64,000 nucleotides of DNA from Hirschia sp964342355 (GTDB taxonomy: Bacteria > Pseudomonadota > Alphaproteobacteria > Caulobacterales > Hyphomonadaceae). Positions within the stretch are counted from its first letter, which is position 1, and each line of letters opens with the position of its first letter. Made by a program: the position numbers and the translations under genes. This document shows positions 44,640 through 53,654 of this stretch, one piece after another. A model generated the notes under the pieces. That model worked only from the letters and a program-made list of their open reading frames with translations, was not told the DNA's origin and did not search any database. The stretch is taken from the NCBI GenBank assembly GCA_964342355.1, contig CAYFFG010000005.1, positions 62,001 through 126,000 on the forward strand, read 5' to 3'.

Positions 44640-47600
44640 TTAATGAATAAGTCCCCAAACATTGTCGGTGATATTTAAACCTACATCATATGCCTGGCTC
44701 CAAGCATCTGATATCCTAGATCGTAACGTGGTTGGTGTCGGTTTCACGCAAACGTCTTCCCCCGCCCCGAATGTTCTCCCCAACCCATAATTTCCAACAT
44801 CGAAAACTTCATCTGAAGGTATAATTCGTTTTCCGGCGAACAACTCACCCTGATCAATATCACATACCGCGGCGATAAGAAGATCAGTGGGCGAAGCGGC
44901 AACAAAATCCACTGCCTTGCGAGACCAGACTCTTGAAGCTGAATTGACCCTCTCAACAAAAAAATTCGGACTTTCAATTTCCGAACCATATTCAGAAATC
45001 GTCGTGCGCTGACGAAGAACCTCTCCAGTGTCTGGATTGACATAAGAAATCAAATGTCCAGTTTTGACGATAAGTGAGCCAGCGTCATCCAATTCAATTT
45101 TATTGAGATGCCCATCGTCTTTTGGAAAATCTAGTGTCCAAATTTCCTGGCGAGAACTGGTGTCCACGGCGCTGATTTTATACATATCCTTTTGGGCACG
45201 CATAGTGAACACTCTTGATAAGTCATCCGCAGGAAGGGCCAACCGATAATTTTTGTCAGAGGTAAAAAGCGAGCCATTTTTGAGGTTAATAATAGTCCAG
45301 TATCCACCGCCTTTTTCCCAATTCTGAACAAATGCTTGCGACCCATCGTGATCCAGCGCCAAATTACTTATCTGGGATAACTCGAAGTTATCTGGAAGGT
45401 TTGTGATTTTAGTCTTTTTGCCAGAAACAGTGTTACTGATTTCAAAGCCGCCTGTGGTCGACTTAGTTAGTAATACTTTTCCGTCACCGCTTAAGACATA
45501 AGTGGCATGTTGGCTTTGATTTGGTATTTCAATTGAACTCAGCTTGTTGGCTAGCTTCCCTTCTGAGGAGATTTGCCAGCTAGTTATATACTTAGGTGAA
45601 TACTGCTTTGGGCGATTTGGATTTAGCGGAGCATTGGGCTGATCAACAAAATTTAGCAGTGGATCCGCTTCACCACTCACCACGACCAGTGTGTCGCCAT
45701 CTTTATCAAACATCATTTTTTGAACAGGCTTTCCTGTCGAGAACAGTGACAGTGCGTCCCCATAGGTGAGCTTCTGCAAGCCCTCTTCGGTGAATGATGT
45801 CGAGGGCGTTTCCTTAGCCGGATCAGTGCCGAAAACTATAACATTTCCGTAGCTATCCCCAATTGCTAAGTGCTTGCCATTGGAGCTTAAGGTTGTTTGC
45901 GTGACGGGAAAGAGAGGCTGATAAATCAACTCCTTTTCACCATCAGAAAGTCGCCATATAGAGATTTCGTTGTCAGACCAGCTGAGTGCGCGATCCTGTT
46001 TGGGCAGCACGTGAGACACCCGGTTAGGAAAGGTTCGCAACATAGAAGCAGAAGGGTTCCATTCGGGAAAAAGATGCCAGATCAACCCAAACCCTTCTTC
46101 GTCCACGCCAAATATTTGGGTATCGTCATTGATAAAAATCAAGCTTTGAGGTTTTGAAGCAAACCCATCAAAACGTGCTAATTCTGCTGTCGTTTCACTG
46201 TCTAACACTACTATTTGGTCATTGATTGAGGCAGCAAGCATTTCACCGTTTGCGCTAGTTGCGTATGCGTCACCATTGTATATCGGCATCGAGCTAAGAG
46301 CTCCGGTTTGGAGATCGACTTTTGCACGAGTCGATAGCAATGAAAGTCCGTCTTTGCTGATATTCGGGCGTTTGCAGGTGTTTGAAAGTGATCTGATATC
46401 AGTTTGATTAGCTATGTTGTAGATTATTGTATTTTCGACATCGCAGGAGTTGATTGAGAGCCCTCCTGCCGGTGTCTGATGGATTACCCCAGAAGGAGAG
46501 TAGTGAACGATCAGGCGCTCGTCCACTTGTGCGAATTCCAAAGCAAATATGTCTCGATTTGTGCTTTTTAGGGTGGCGATTTTCATCAGTTGGGCGACAT
46601 CAAAAATTTGAATGTCACCAGATGCATCCACTACTGCAATACGGTTGGTTTCCTTGGCAAACACAGCATTGATTGGTGTCTCCGACATTTTTGGAAGGCA
46701 TCCGGTTTCACTGCCGGTAGTCATATCATAAAAGCAGTTTCTTCCGTCCTGGTGTGCCAAGAAAAGGACAAGCCCATCTGGTGAAATGGCATGAGCAGAC
46801 ACTTGTTGAATTGCGGCCAGTTGTTGTCCGCTGGGAATGTCGATTACGACTACATCGTAGAGGTTTGACGGGTTATAATCTGGTGGAAGTGCAATTGGCT
46901 TGTTCACGAAAACCGCAACAAAACCTCCCTCCGTTACGGCAATATCGCTAGCGCGTTCTATGTTCGTCGCAACGGGCGTATATTTAAGATACTGCCTGTC
47001 AAACAATGCACCGCCGGACGATGTTACGATGATCGCAAATCGCTCGTCATGGGTGAACTTGGCGATTGGCTGGCTTGATCCAAAACCTGACTGTAGTATC
47101 CGATGAAATTTGCCCTGCGTATCCGGTCTGCCAGAGAACAAAACTGAATGTGGGATGTGGTAAGCATCCAGCTTTGATAGAGCATCTTCGAGTAAGTCTC
47201 GGGAGAACCTGTGCTCGCCCAATTGCAAATTGCGTACAGTCAATCGAATAGCTTGTTCTAGTTTGCCTTCTGCAATTGCATTTTGTGCTCTTCTGGCTGC
47301 ATCCTGTTGTCCGAAACGCACTGATTGCTGGCGAAAGTTGGATTCCAATAGTAACAAGCCAGCAGCTGTGGCCGCTAATCCGGCTGCTGTCCCCATTGCG
47401 GTACAAGCCAGACGAAACCGTGCACGCTTTTTATGGCGTTGCCACAGGGTGTCAAAATCAACATTGAGAACGCCTGCGGCCAACCGAGCTATCATGCGGC
47501 CTCGGCTTTCTTTGCGCCAGTTGAGGCCTAAAGGCTCTACTGGCTCATCGCTCAAATCTCCATTTTGGTCTAACGCGTAGCGAAGCGCTGGCGGGAAGCA

Positions 47601-47978
47601 CTCTGTCTGCGTATCGTTGGAATTGGGAGCGCCATCCACAATCACAGCGAATATGTTTTGTGCCCGACCCGTTCTTTTGAAGTGTAGAATTTCTTCATTG
47701 ACCCATTTCGATTGAGCTGATCGAGGCGAGCAGATGACAATCAGGCACTCTGCATCTGAAATAGCGCCTCGAAGAGCAGCTCCTAAATCCGTGGCGGCGC
47801 CCATTTCTTCATCGTCCCGAAAGAACCGACCTAGTCTTCGTTTGCTATCTTTTGGAAGATTGGCGGTTAAGCTTCTGGGAACTCGATAGGCTTCGAGCCA
47901 TTTATGTAATTTGCGAGCATATTTTTTATCGTGCTGCGAGTAGCTGATGAAGCCACGATATCTCTTGGTGTTGCTCAT
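44640..47978 (-). CDS. TIR-domain protein with membrane helix and beta-propeller
   Basis: A 1112-residue protein. The N-terminus is a TIR domain (about 5-150): RGFISYSQHDKKYARKLHKW, FRDDEEM, AECLIVICSPRSAQSKWVNE; the WxxxE arrangement places a Glu where NAD-cleaving TIRs have their catalytic residue. After a predicted helix near 190-212 (ACTAMGTAAGLAATAAGLLL) and a short helical linker, the remaining about 800 residues have repeated WD40-like blades (IWRLSDGEKE, VTSWQIS-type). It lies in the CRISPR-bearing element. TIR plus sensor repeats suggests a stress- or phage-triggered effector, unproven here. Confidence 0.85.
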   Translation of the reverse strand: MSNTKRYRGFISYSQHDKKYARKLHKWLEAYRVPRSLTANLPKDSKRRLGRFFRDDEEMGAATDLGAALRGAISDAECLIVICSPRSAQSKWVNEEILHFKRTGRAQNIFAVIVDGAPNSNDTQTECFPPALRYALDQNGDLSDEPVEPLGLNWRKESRGRMIARLAAGVLNVDFDTLWQRHKKRARFRLACTAMGTAAGLAATAAGLLLLESNFRQQSVRFGQQDAARRAQNAIAEGKLEQAIRLTVRNLQLGEHRFSRDLLEDALSKLDAYHIPHSVLFSGRPDTQGKFHRILQSGFGSSQPIAKFTHDERFAIIVTSSGGALFDRQYLKYTPVATNIERASDIAVTEGGFVAVFVNKPIALPPDYNPSNLYDVVVIDIPSGQQLAAIQQVSAHAISPDGLVLFLAHQDGRNCFYDMTTGSETGCLPKMSETPINAVFAKETNRIAVVDASGDIQIFDVAQLMKIATLKSTNRDIFALEFAQVDERLIVHYSPSGVIHQTPAGGLSINSCDVENTIIYNIANQTDIRSLSNTCKRPNISKDGLSLLSTRAKVDLQTGALSSMPIYNGDAYATSANGEMLAASINDQIVVLDSETTAELARFDGFASKPQSLIFINDDTQIFGVDEEGFGLIWHLFPEWNPSASMLRTFPNRVSHVLPKQDRALSWSDNEISIWRLSDGEKELIYQPLFPVTQTTLSSNGKHLAIGDSYGNVIVFGTDPAKETPSTSFTEEGLQKLTYGDALSLFSTGKPVQKMMFDKDGDTLVVVSGEADPLLNFVDQPNAPLNPNRPKQYSPKYITSWQISSEGKLANKLSSIEIPNQSQHATYVLSGDGKVLLTKSTTGGFEISNTVSGKKTKITNLPDNFELSQISNLALDHDGSQAFVQNWEKGGGYWTIINLKNGSLFTSDKNYRLALPADDLSRVFTMRAQKDMYKISAVDTSSRQEIWTLDFPKDDGHLNKIELDDAGSLIVKTGHLISYVNPDTGEVLRQRTTISEYGSEIESPNFFVERVNSASRVWSRKAVDFVAASPTDLLIAAVCDIDQGELFAGKRIIPSDEVFDVGNYGLGRTFGAGEDVCVKPTPTTLRSRISDAWSQAYDVGLNITDNVWGLIH

Positions 47979-48170
47979 CAGCTTAAACTATTCCACATGA
48001 TAAAGGCATCAATGAAAGAAAAATAGTGTCCTTGAATAGGTGCAATTGTGCGTCTGGTCCGTCAAGTTAACAGTGTGCTTTGAGATAACATTCTGAACTG
48101 CGTTGTGGTCTGAACAGTTTAGATCAGAGGACTAGCCATTGTCGTGTCATAACCAGGTGTGTGGGAGTTT

Positions 48171-48624
48171 GTTCCATTTGGGCTCTGTCGAACGATCTGC
48201 TAAGACACACCAGCTGCTTAGGCTTATAAAGTCGGGGTTCCGGTTGGGCTCTGTCGAATGATCTGCTAAGACGGCAGTTCCGGTCCGCCTTTTCCTCCAG
48301 AAGTTCCGGTTGGGCTCTGTCGAATGATCTGCTAAGACNNNNNNNNNNNNNNNNNNNNNNNNNNNNNNNNNNNNNNNNNNNNNNNNNNNNNNNNNNNNNN
48401 NNNNNNNNNNNNNNNNNNNNNNNNNNNNNNNNNNNNNNGCGGTAGATATTATCCGTGTTCCGGTTGGGCTCTGTCGAATGATCTGCTAAGACGTTGTTGA
48501 AAATGTTGTTGTCGCTGATGTTGTTCCGGTTGGGCTCTGTCGAATGATCTGCTAAGACTGTTTCTTGCGGCTTCTGGACTTCCGTTGCGTTCCGGTTGGG
48601 CTCTGTCGAATGATCTGCTAAGAC
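48171..48624 (+). CRISPR. Type II-C CRISPR array (36-bp repeats, 30-bp spacers)
   Basis: Six repeats are visible: 48171-48206 (degenerate, 3 changes), 48237-48272, 48303-48338, then after the N gap 48457-48492, 48523-48558, 48589-48624. Each is 36 bp, beginning GTTCCGGTTGGGCTC and ending TGCTAAGAC. Complete spacers of exactly 30 bp are 48207-48236, 48273-48302, 48493-48522 and 48559-48588; 48439-48456 is the end of another. Direction is set by the tracrRNA: its anti-repeat pairs with the plus-strand repeat. The array lies just downstream of cas2 on the other strand. Confidence 0.98.
48339..48438. other. Assembly gap (100 N) inside the CRISPR array
   Basis: Exactly 100 N replace sequence between the third repeat and the end of a spacer. 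A round 100 is the usual placeholder for unknown length, so the number of spacers is not known. Confidence 0.97.
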
Positions 48625-48626
48625 TG

Positions 48627-48659
48627 ACCTTTCATACCATATTGATATGAAAGGTTTTT
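48627..48659 (+). terminator. Terminator at the end of the array
   Basis: A perfect 10-bp stem (48627-48636 ACCTTTCATA with 48646-48655) and a 9-base loop are followed by five T. It lies 2 bases after the last repeat and works on the plus strand, in line with crRNA transcription from left to right toward the converging cas2. Confidence 0.75.
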
Positions 48660-48696
48660 CTTTTCGATTGGAAGAAAGAAATTGCAGCATTCCGGC

Positions 48697-49002
48697 TTAG
48701 AATAATTCGAGCTGAGGTGGTTTTTCTCTATTTGCACGGCTAGATTTCCCCCGGTAGCTCTGTATGAGCTCGTACTGTTTGTCTGTGAAAAACAGGATAT
48801 CGACTTTACCATCAGTTGGAACCAGCTTTCCGACTTGTTGCGCCAACGCTTCTGCTCGACGTTTGCTTGCGGCGAAACGAGTGTAGACAGAAAATTGAAC
48901 CATCTCGAAGCCCAGATCAAGTAACTCTTTTCGAAAACGCGTTGCACGTTTTCGTTCAGCAGTCGTGGTCACTGGAAGGTCGAATAGAGCCCATACCCAC
49001 AT
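48697..49002 (-). CDS. cas2: CRISPR-associated endoribonuclease Cas2
   Basis: A 101-residue Cas2 of the type II form: it starts MWVWALFDLPVTTTAERKRA (first beta strand with the catalytic-position Asp in FDLPV), contains GFEMVQFSVYTRFAASK and ends QLELF, as type II Cas2 proteins do. With Cas1 it forms the spacer integrase. The frame is open to ATG 49041, which would add 13 residues and overlap cas1; the family start favours 49002. It follows cas1 and faces the array. Confidence 0.94.
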   Translation of the reverse strand: MWVWALFDLPVTTTAERKRATRFRKELLDLGFEMVQFSVYTRFAASKRRAEALAQQVGKLVPTDGKVDILFFTDKQYELIQSYRGKSSRANREKPPQLELF

Positions 49003-49019
49003 AATTTGATAAGCAGAGA

Positions 49020-49973
49020 CTACGGAGAAGCGCTGTCCCATGCCTCCCCCATAGTTGCAATATCAGTTGTCAGAATCGGCATATCGCTGTGCGGCCAGTC
49101 GAGAAAACGGCATTTTTTCATGTAAACCCGGGCAAGTGATTGTGTTAGTCGTACAAGCACTTGAGACATTGGCGTTCGACCATTCTCGGTAGCAAAATCA
49201 GCTTGCAGCACGGATGCAAGATCGGTCTTGATTGCGGGTGTCAATTCATCCTGCGCACCGATTTGCATGTCTTTCACAGCCATATCAAAGCTAGGGCGAA
49301 AGGGTTCCATCAAGTCATCTGCAAGTCTAAGCGCATCGCCTCCGCTGACGTGATAAATGGAAAGTGAAGGGTGAAGGCCAGCAGCTACAATAGCACGTGC
49401 AGTTGCGGCTCTGAGAATAGCGTAGCCATAATTCAAGGCGACATTTACGCCGGGACTTACTCTATCCCGTGTAAAGTTTTTTCCAAACAAGGTGCGCCAG
49501 TAATATTGAGCAGCCAGGGCTTCACGGTTGTCTGTGTCGCCTGACTTAACTTCAGATTTTAACCTGTTCAGCCGCATATGGTCTAGCTGGTAGTGCCTAA
49601 GTATAGCTTCTTGTGCGGAAATCTTGCGACGAACAATATCCGCCCAAATTCGTTTCTTTAAGGGCAGGCCAGCGTCAGCCTGGGACTGAATGATTTCGCC
49701 TTGATTGTGATGCGCCGCTATCGGCAAAATATGAGAAACTGGCGTGAAATTTTTCCCGACAAACACAATAGGGACCGAGCGTTCAGCCAGAGCAGCTAGA
49801 CAATTGCCGGACCAGTTTATCCCTTGTGATGCAGCAATGACAGTGTCTATGTCATCCAGTGGTATTCGTCCAAGCGTATGCCCATTATCACGGACAGCCA
49901 GAAATCCTCGATCCTTATGAATAGATCGCCCCGGACTGGTGATTTCTACAATGCGCCCCATATATGCCCCCAT
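49020..49973 (-). CDS. cas1: CRISPR-associated integrase Cas1 (type II)
   Basis: A 317-residue Cas1. N-terminal beta domain (RGFLAVRDNGHTLGRIPLDD, IDTVIAASQGINWSGNCLAA), C-terminal catalytic helices with the metal ligands Glu151 (DNREALAAQYYW), His208 (SIYHVSGGDALR) and Glu223 (DDLMEPFRP). It inserts new spacers with Cas2. A second ATG lies 12 bases inside. It starts 38 bases after the cas9 stop, so cas9-cas1-cas2 form one operon. Confidence 0.96.
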   Translation of the reverse strand: MGAYMGRIVEITSPGRSIHKDRGFLAVRDNGHTLGRIPLDDIDTVIAASQGINWSGNCLAALAERSVPIVFVGKNFTPVSHILPIAAHHNQGEIIQSQADAGLPLKKRIWADIVRRKISAQEAILRHYQLDHMRLNRLKSEVKSGDTDNREALAAQYYWRTLFGKNFTRDRVSPGVNVALNYGYAILRAATARAIVAAGLHPSLSIYHVSGGDALRLADDLMEPFRPSFDMAVKDMQIGAQDELTPAIKTDLASVLQADFATENGRTPMSQVLVRLTQSLARVYMKKCRFLDWPHSDMPILTTDIATMGEAWDSASP

Positions 49974-50011
49974 TGCAATTTAAACGGGAGGGATGCAGCT
50001 TTTGGGCCAAA

Positions 50012-53000
50012 TCAAATAGACCCGTGTGGTACGGTGCGCACTTTACCTGCATCGTCAATGCGAACCCTTCTTGGTCGCCTGGCTTTAAATTTACTGATAT
50101 TGGCGAAATCCCACCGAAATGAGTCATCTGGATCGTCATGACGTTTCTGGAGTGTGCCTGCTTCAAAATGTTCTGCTAGTTGGACTGTGTTGAAAGAAGC
50201 TCGAAGGCTCGCGACTATCTTGATTCTGTTTATGCCATCCTCGTCAAACAATTGTAGCGCATCGCCTTTGTGGAGGCGCATAACGATGCGTGCATTGGGA
50301 TATTCAACTTTCCATTTAGAGCCGATAGGTTCACCTCCATCCTCCGCTTTTGCTTCCTGGTTAGCTTCAAAAATATCGACCCAAACAGCTCGCCAGCTAC
50401 CATCTTCTAGCTCCACTATGTCTACATGGTGGTTCTCAGCAGGGATGGCGTATTTGTAGTGGTGCCCGTGTTTGTTGCGCCCGATGGGAATGGCGTTTTC
50501 TTTGGGATAGAGGCAGCGCACACGGCGTGTGCCGGTCTGACGAGAGTACTCAGACAGTTTCTCCGACAAAGCTTTCTCAAATGCCGTTTTGTTTGTTCCG
50601 CCGATCTGGTTGGCTTCGTATAAAACCTGTTGTAGTGCCTGACGGATTTTCTCATCTCTTACCTGTTCAATCATTTTAGGTGTGAGAGTAAGAATATCAC
50701 GGCGGATAACGAGATTACCCCGTTCTGGCTCGCGTCGCTTAGTGTTTGTTGGGTTGTCCTTCACTTTCCCATAGGCGCCGTCCAGATGAAGCTTACCTGA
50801 TGTGCGGTGATTAGGGCGGTGGGAGACGATGACCTTCTGAACTGCAGTGTTCACCTGATCTGCGTACCCTGGATAGGGTTCAGGAATGTCCGCTAGAATA
50901 CGACCAAATGCTTTTTCCTCGTCCTGGGCCGCAGCATTGGCTAGGCGTTGTACGAGGCTGCGGTCTGTTACGCCGATCACCGCAGCATCGAGCGCATGAT
51001 GACGATGATCATTGCGGTTTTTCTGGTTCGTGCCGGTGTGTAGGCCCCATTTGCGTCTGAGTTCCGACGTCAAACGACCAGACGTCACCCAGACGCTCAT
51101 TTCTTTTTGATTGGTGTCCGCAGGGGCGAGCTTCTTCAGATAGTGAGCTGCAACCACACCAAAATGCTGCGTTTCTTTGAGAAGTCTATCTTGCCATTTG
51201 TTGTCTTCGCCAAGTCGTTGTTGAGCATTTAGGCCAAAGCGCCATTTTTTGTTCAGCGGCATGTTGCGACTGCGGTAAATCATGTCTTCTTGATTAAATT
51301 TGTCAGGAAAATGTTGTGCAGCTTCGGCGGGCGTGAAGTTACGTTTCAGCCTGTTCCATTCTCGGAAGGCGACTGTTTTATTTGCTGGACTGTCATCCAG
51401 TGATTTCGAACGGGGAAGTATATGTTCAATCTCGATCTCATCTGAGAGGAGTATGGCAAGGCTTTGGATCGGTTTCCCGCTGTATGGGCAGAGCCGGTCA
51501 TTTGGATTGCGGCCAAGCTCTTCCCAAAGTCGAATTCGATCCAGCGCTTCACGAGTCCGGATCCTGTCGCCCTTTGTGTAAAAACCGATGGCTTCCAGTT
51601 CCTTACGACGAGCATCGTTTGCCTTGCGATTTTTCTCATTGTTGCGTTTGGCCAGATCTTTCTGTGCTTTGTTCTTTTTGATCTCCCGTGAGAGTTCAAG
51701 AACGATTTCATCTGGTCGCCCGTATTGGGTAATGAGCTCATTGATGACACGCCGAAGCTGATTGAGCCCAATATGCACCGTGGGGTTGGCGATGCGTCCG
51801 TAACGCACGTCGCGAGGATCATCTGGATTGCCGGTCCCGTGCCCCAGAAACCGTTTCATACTGTCGATTTCGTTGTAATAGGGAAGGGTGTCGAATATCT
51901 CACCATCACGCTTGTCGCTATGGTGCAGCCCGGCAAGTCTGCAAGCTTCGGAGTACGTGATCACATCGCCTTTAAGATGTGGAAGGATCAGTTCAACAGC
52001 CTTCTTTGAAATCATCAGATGGCCGTCTGGCAGGCTGCATTTCTCAGCCAACAACTGCTGTTCTTCTGAAAGTTCAAACGACGCCAAGGCTTGGCGCAAT
52101 TCCATGTCGGTATTGGCGGTCTTATAAGCTGCTAGCAGCGTCTCAATTTTCTGAGAGTCCTGTCGAAGATCGTCCCATTCATCAGCGAATGGGCCAGGGT
52201 TTTTGTTACCCTTGAATCGATAAGCCATCGAAGACCCTTGTAATTTTGTTTCGCCGCCATCTTCTAGACTTATCCTGCCTGCGTTTTTTCCTAGGCCAAC
52301 AATGCGTCGAAGTTGCGCCCAACTGACGTCTTTTCCTGATAGCAATTTGTTGACAATTTGATCGCGCACCTCCTTGCTGATCTGTATGGGGTAGCCCTGA
52401 TCATCATCAATTCGCAGCTCATTTACTTTTTGGTATATGATGAATTCCTCGGCCCAAGGATGCGCTTTCATCATGCGGATCTCTTCGGGAAAGAAACTGC
52501 AAAACCCTGGCTGTACGGGTTTTAAAGGGCGTTGCCAAAAAATTGCTGCACGGAGGCGTTCGATACTTGCTTCATCGGGAAAGTTTGAGTTGAAGTGTCG
52601 TTGTCGTTCACAAATCAAATCGAATTCCTGAACAAGCAGGTCCCTGGTGGGGTAGAACTCATACAGTTCTTCTTTGTTTTGACTATTTTGTCTGATGCGA
52701 GTGGGGTTGCGCTCTCTTACATTCTTAGCTGCTTGGCGGGATGCTAGAAATGCACCATAGGTCTCATAATTCATAGACTTCATCTTCTGGTCCAGAAGAT
52801 CAGCAGCCACGGCTATCTTTCCCTGTTCATCGGGGGTGTCTGTCTTTCTGTTGCTTTTGAACCCACGGTGTTTGTTGATGTGCCAAAAAGCGCGTCCGAT
52901 ATGGTGCAAAGGTAATGCTTGTTCTAGGGCGGTGGCTCTGACTTGGTATGGAGAAAGTTCGGTCAAAGCTTTTCTTGACGCAGCATCAGTAGGCATCAGT

Positions 53001-53242
53001 TGCATTTCTAACAGTAGATGCATGACGTGCTCATATCGCTGTATGCGTCTGTCATAACTCCGCCGCATCGCCCTGGGTTCTCTGCGTGCCTGGGCGTTCG
53101 ACGCACCGTTCTTAGGATTGCGACCATCATCAAAAATGCGGCTGCCCATACCTAAAAGGCAGTTAGAATTCCCATTCGCAACTTTAAACACCGCCCAGCC
53201 GATTGAGCTTGACCCAAAATCAAAAGCAAACCGTAATCCCAT
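50012..53242 (-). CDS. cas9: CRISPR-associated endonuclease Cas9 (type II-C)
   Basis: A 1076-residue Cas9, the compact II-C size. RuvC-I Asp8 in FAFDFGSSSIGWAV; Arg-rich bridge helix ARREPRAMRRSYDRRIQR; RuvC-II Glu516 in EIVLELSRE; HNH EIEHILPRSKSLDDSPANKT (His607, Asn621) followed by EWNRLKRN; RuvC-III NDHRHHALDAAVIG. The HNH metal-side residue before the His is Glu rather than the commoner Asp. The ATG at 53242 is preceded by GTGGGGAAA; a GTG at 53254 is less likely. There is no csn2 or cas4, which supports subtype II-C. First gene of the cas operon. Confidence 0.98.
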   Translation of the reverse strand: MGLRFAFDFGSSSIGWAVFKVANGNSNCLLGMGSRIFDDGRNPKNGASNAQARREPRAMRRSYDRRIQRYEHVMHLLLEMQLMPTDAASRKALTELSPYQVRATALEQALPLHHIGRAFWHINKHRGFKSNRKTDTPDEQGKIAVAADLLDQKMKSMNYETYGAFLASRQAAKNVRERNPTRIRQNSQNKEELYEFYPTRDLLVQEFDLICERQRHFNSNFPDEASIERLRAAIFWQRPLKPVQPGFCSFFPEEIRMMKAHPWAEEFIIYQKVNELRIDDDQGYPIQISKEVRDQIVNKLLSGKDVSWAQLRRIVGLGKNAGRISLEDGGETKLQGSSMAYRFKGNKNPGPFADEWDDLRQDSQKIETLLAAYKTANTDMELRQALASFELSEEQQLLAEKCSLPDGHLMISKKAVELILPHLKGDVITYSEACRLAGLHHSDKRDGEIFDTLPYYNEIDSMKRFLGHGTGNPDDPRDVRYGRIANPTVHIGLNQLRRVINELITQYGRPDEIVLELSREIKKNKAQKDLAKRNNEKNRKANDARRKELEAIGFYTKGDRIRTREALDRIRLWEELGRNPNDRLCPYSGKPIQSLAILLSDEIEIEHILPRSKSLDDSPANKTVAFREWNRLKRNFTPAEAAQHFPDKFNQEDMIYRSRNMPLNKKWRFGLNAQQRLGEDNKWQDRLLKETQHFGVVAAHYLKKLAPADTNQKEMSVWVTSGRLTSELRRKWGLHTGTNQKNRNDHRHHALDAAVIGVTDRSLVQRLANAAAQDEEKAFGRILADIPEPYPGYADQVNTAVQKVIVSHRPNHRTSGKLHLDGAYGKVKDNPTNTKRREPERGNLVIRRDILTLTPKMIEQVRDEKIRQALQQVLYEANQIGGTNKTAFEKALSEKLSEYSRQTGTRRVRCLYPKENAIPIGRNKHGHHYKYAIPAENHHVDIVELEDGSWRAVWVDIFEANQEAKAEDGGEPIGSKWKVEYPNARIVMRLHKGDALQLFDEDGINRIKIVASLRASFNTVQLAEHFEAGTLQKRHDDPDDSFRWDFANISKFKARRPRRVRIDDAGKVRTVPHGSI

Positions 53243-53299
53243 AAATTTCCCCACTTATAATGATTCCCATTGACTTAATCGCGGTTAAGTAGAAAAAGA

Positions 53300-53387
53300 A
53301 AGAACTTAGCAAATCATTCGACAGAGTCTTCACCGATAATAAGTGAGTATTCGCACCAGATTGAGGCGGCCTGCGGGCCGTCTTTTT
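53300..53387 (+). ncRNA. tracrRNA
   Basis: The plus strand between cas9 and the tRNA holds an anti-repeat at 53305-53340: CTTAGCAAATCATTCGACAG pairs with repeat bases 13-34 with one mismatch, and CACCGATAAT pairs further with the start of the repeat. A short hairpin region (GTGAGTATTCGCAC) and a strong terminator (stem AGGCGGCC / GGCCGTCT, 53364-53383, then T run to 53387) follow. It is divergent from cas9. The 5' end is uncertain: TATAAT at 53256-53261 could give a start near 53268. Confidence 0.88.
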
Positions 53388-53654
53388 GCTGTCTGTCGGC
53401 TGGGGCAACTATTCTTCCAAGTGCAAAACAGACAACTCACTGACCGCTAGCTGGCAGAGCTATATGAGAACACCTTGGAATCGAAATCCATGTGAGTACA
53501 TCATTTCCGCTCTCGCTTTCTGCGTAATCGAGTAAGAGTTTAGATCCAATTGAGATTGGCTGTGTAACCTCATCCACAAATGTATATAAATGTGTATATA
53601 GATCTGCAAATGCGGGCAAGAATGTCCCGTATCAGGGGGTATTTTGCCAGTATT

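Noticed and set aside
48273..48302. Spacer containing AGTTCCGGTCCG, like the repeat start, as a possible extra repeat
   Set aside because: Only 8 bases match, the spacer has the normal 30-bp length and both flanking repeats are complete.
48124..48690. A minus-strand frame through the array with repeated LSRSFDRAQPE units
   Set aside because: It is the translation of the CRISPR repeats themselves; 36+30 bp units stay in frame by chance of length (66 is a multiple of 3).
53437..53619. 60-aa minus-strand frame between tracrRNA and tRNA-Thr
   Set aside because: No ribosome-binding site or domain; it covers the likely right arm of the element.
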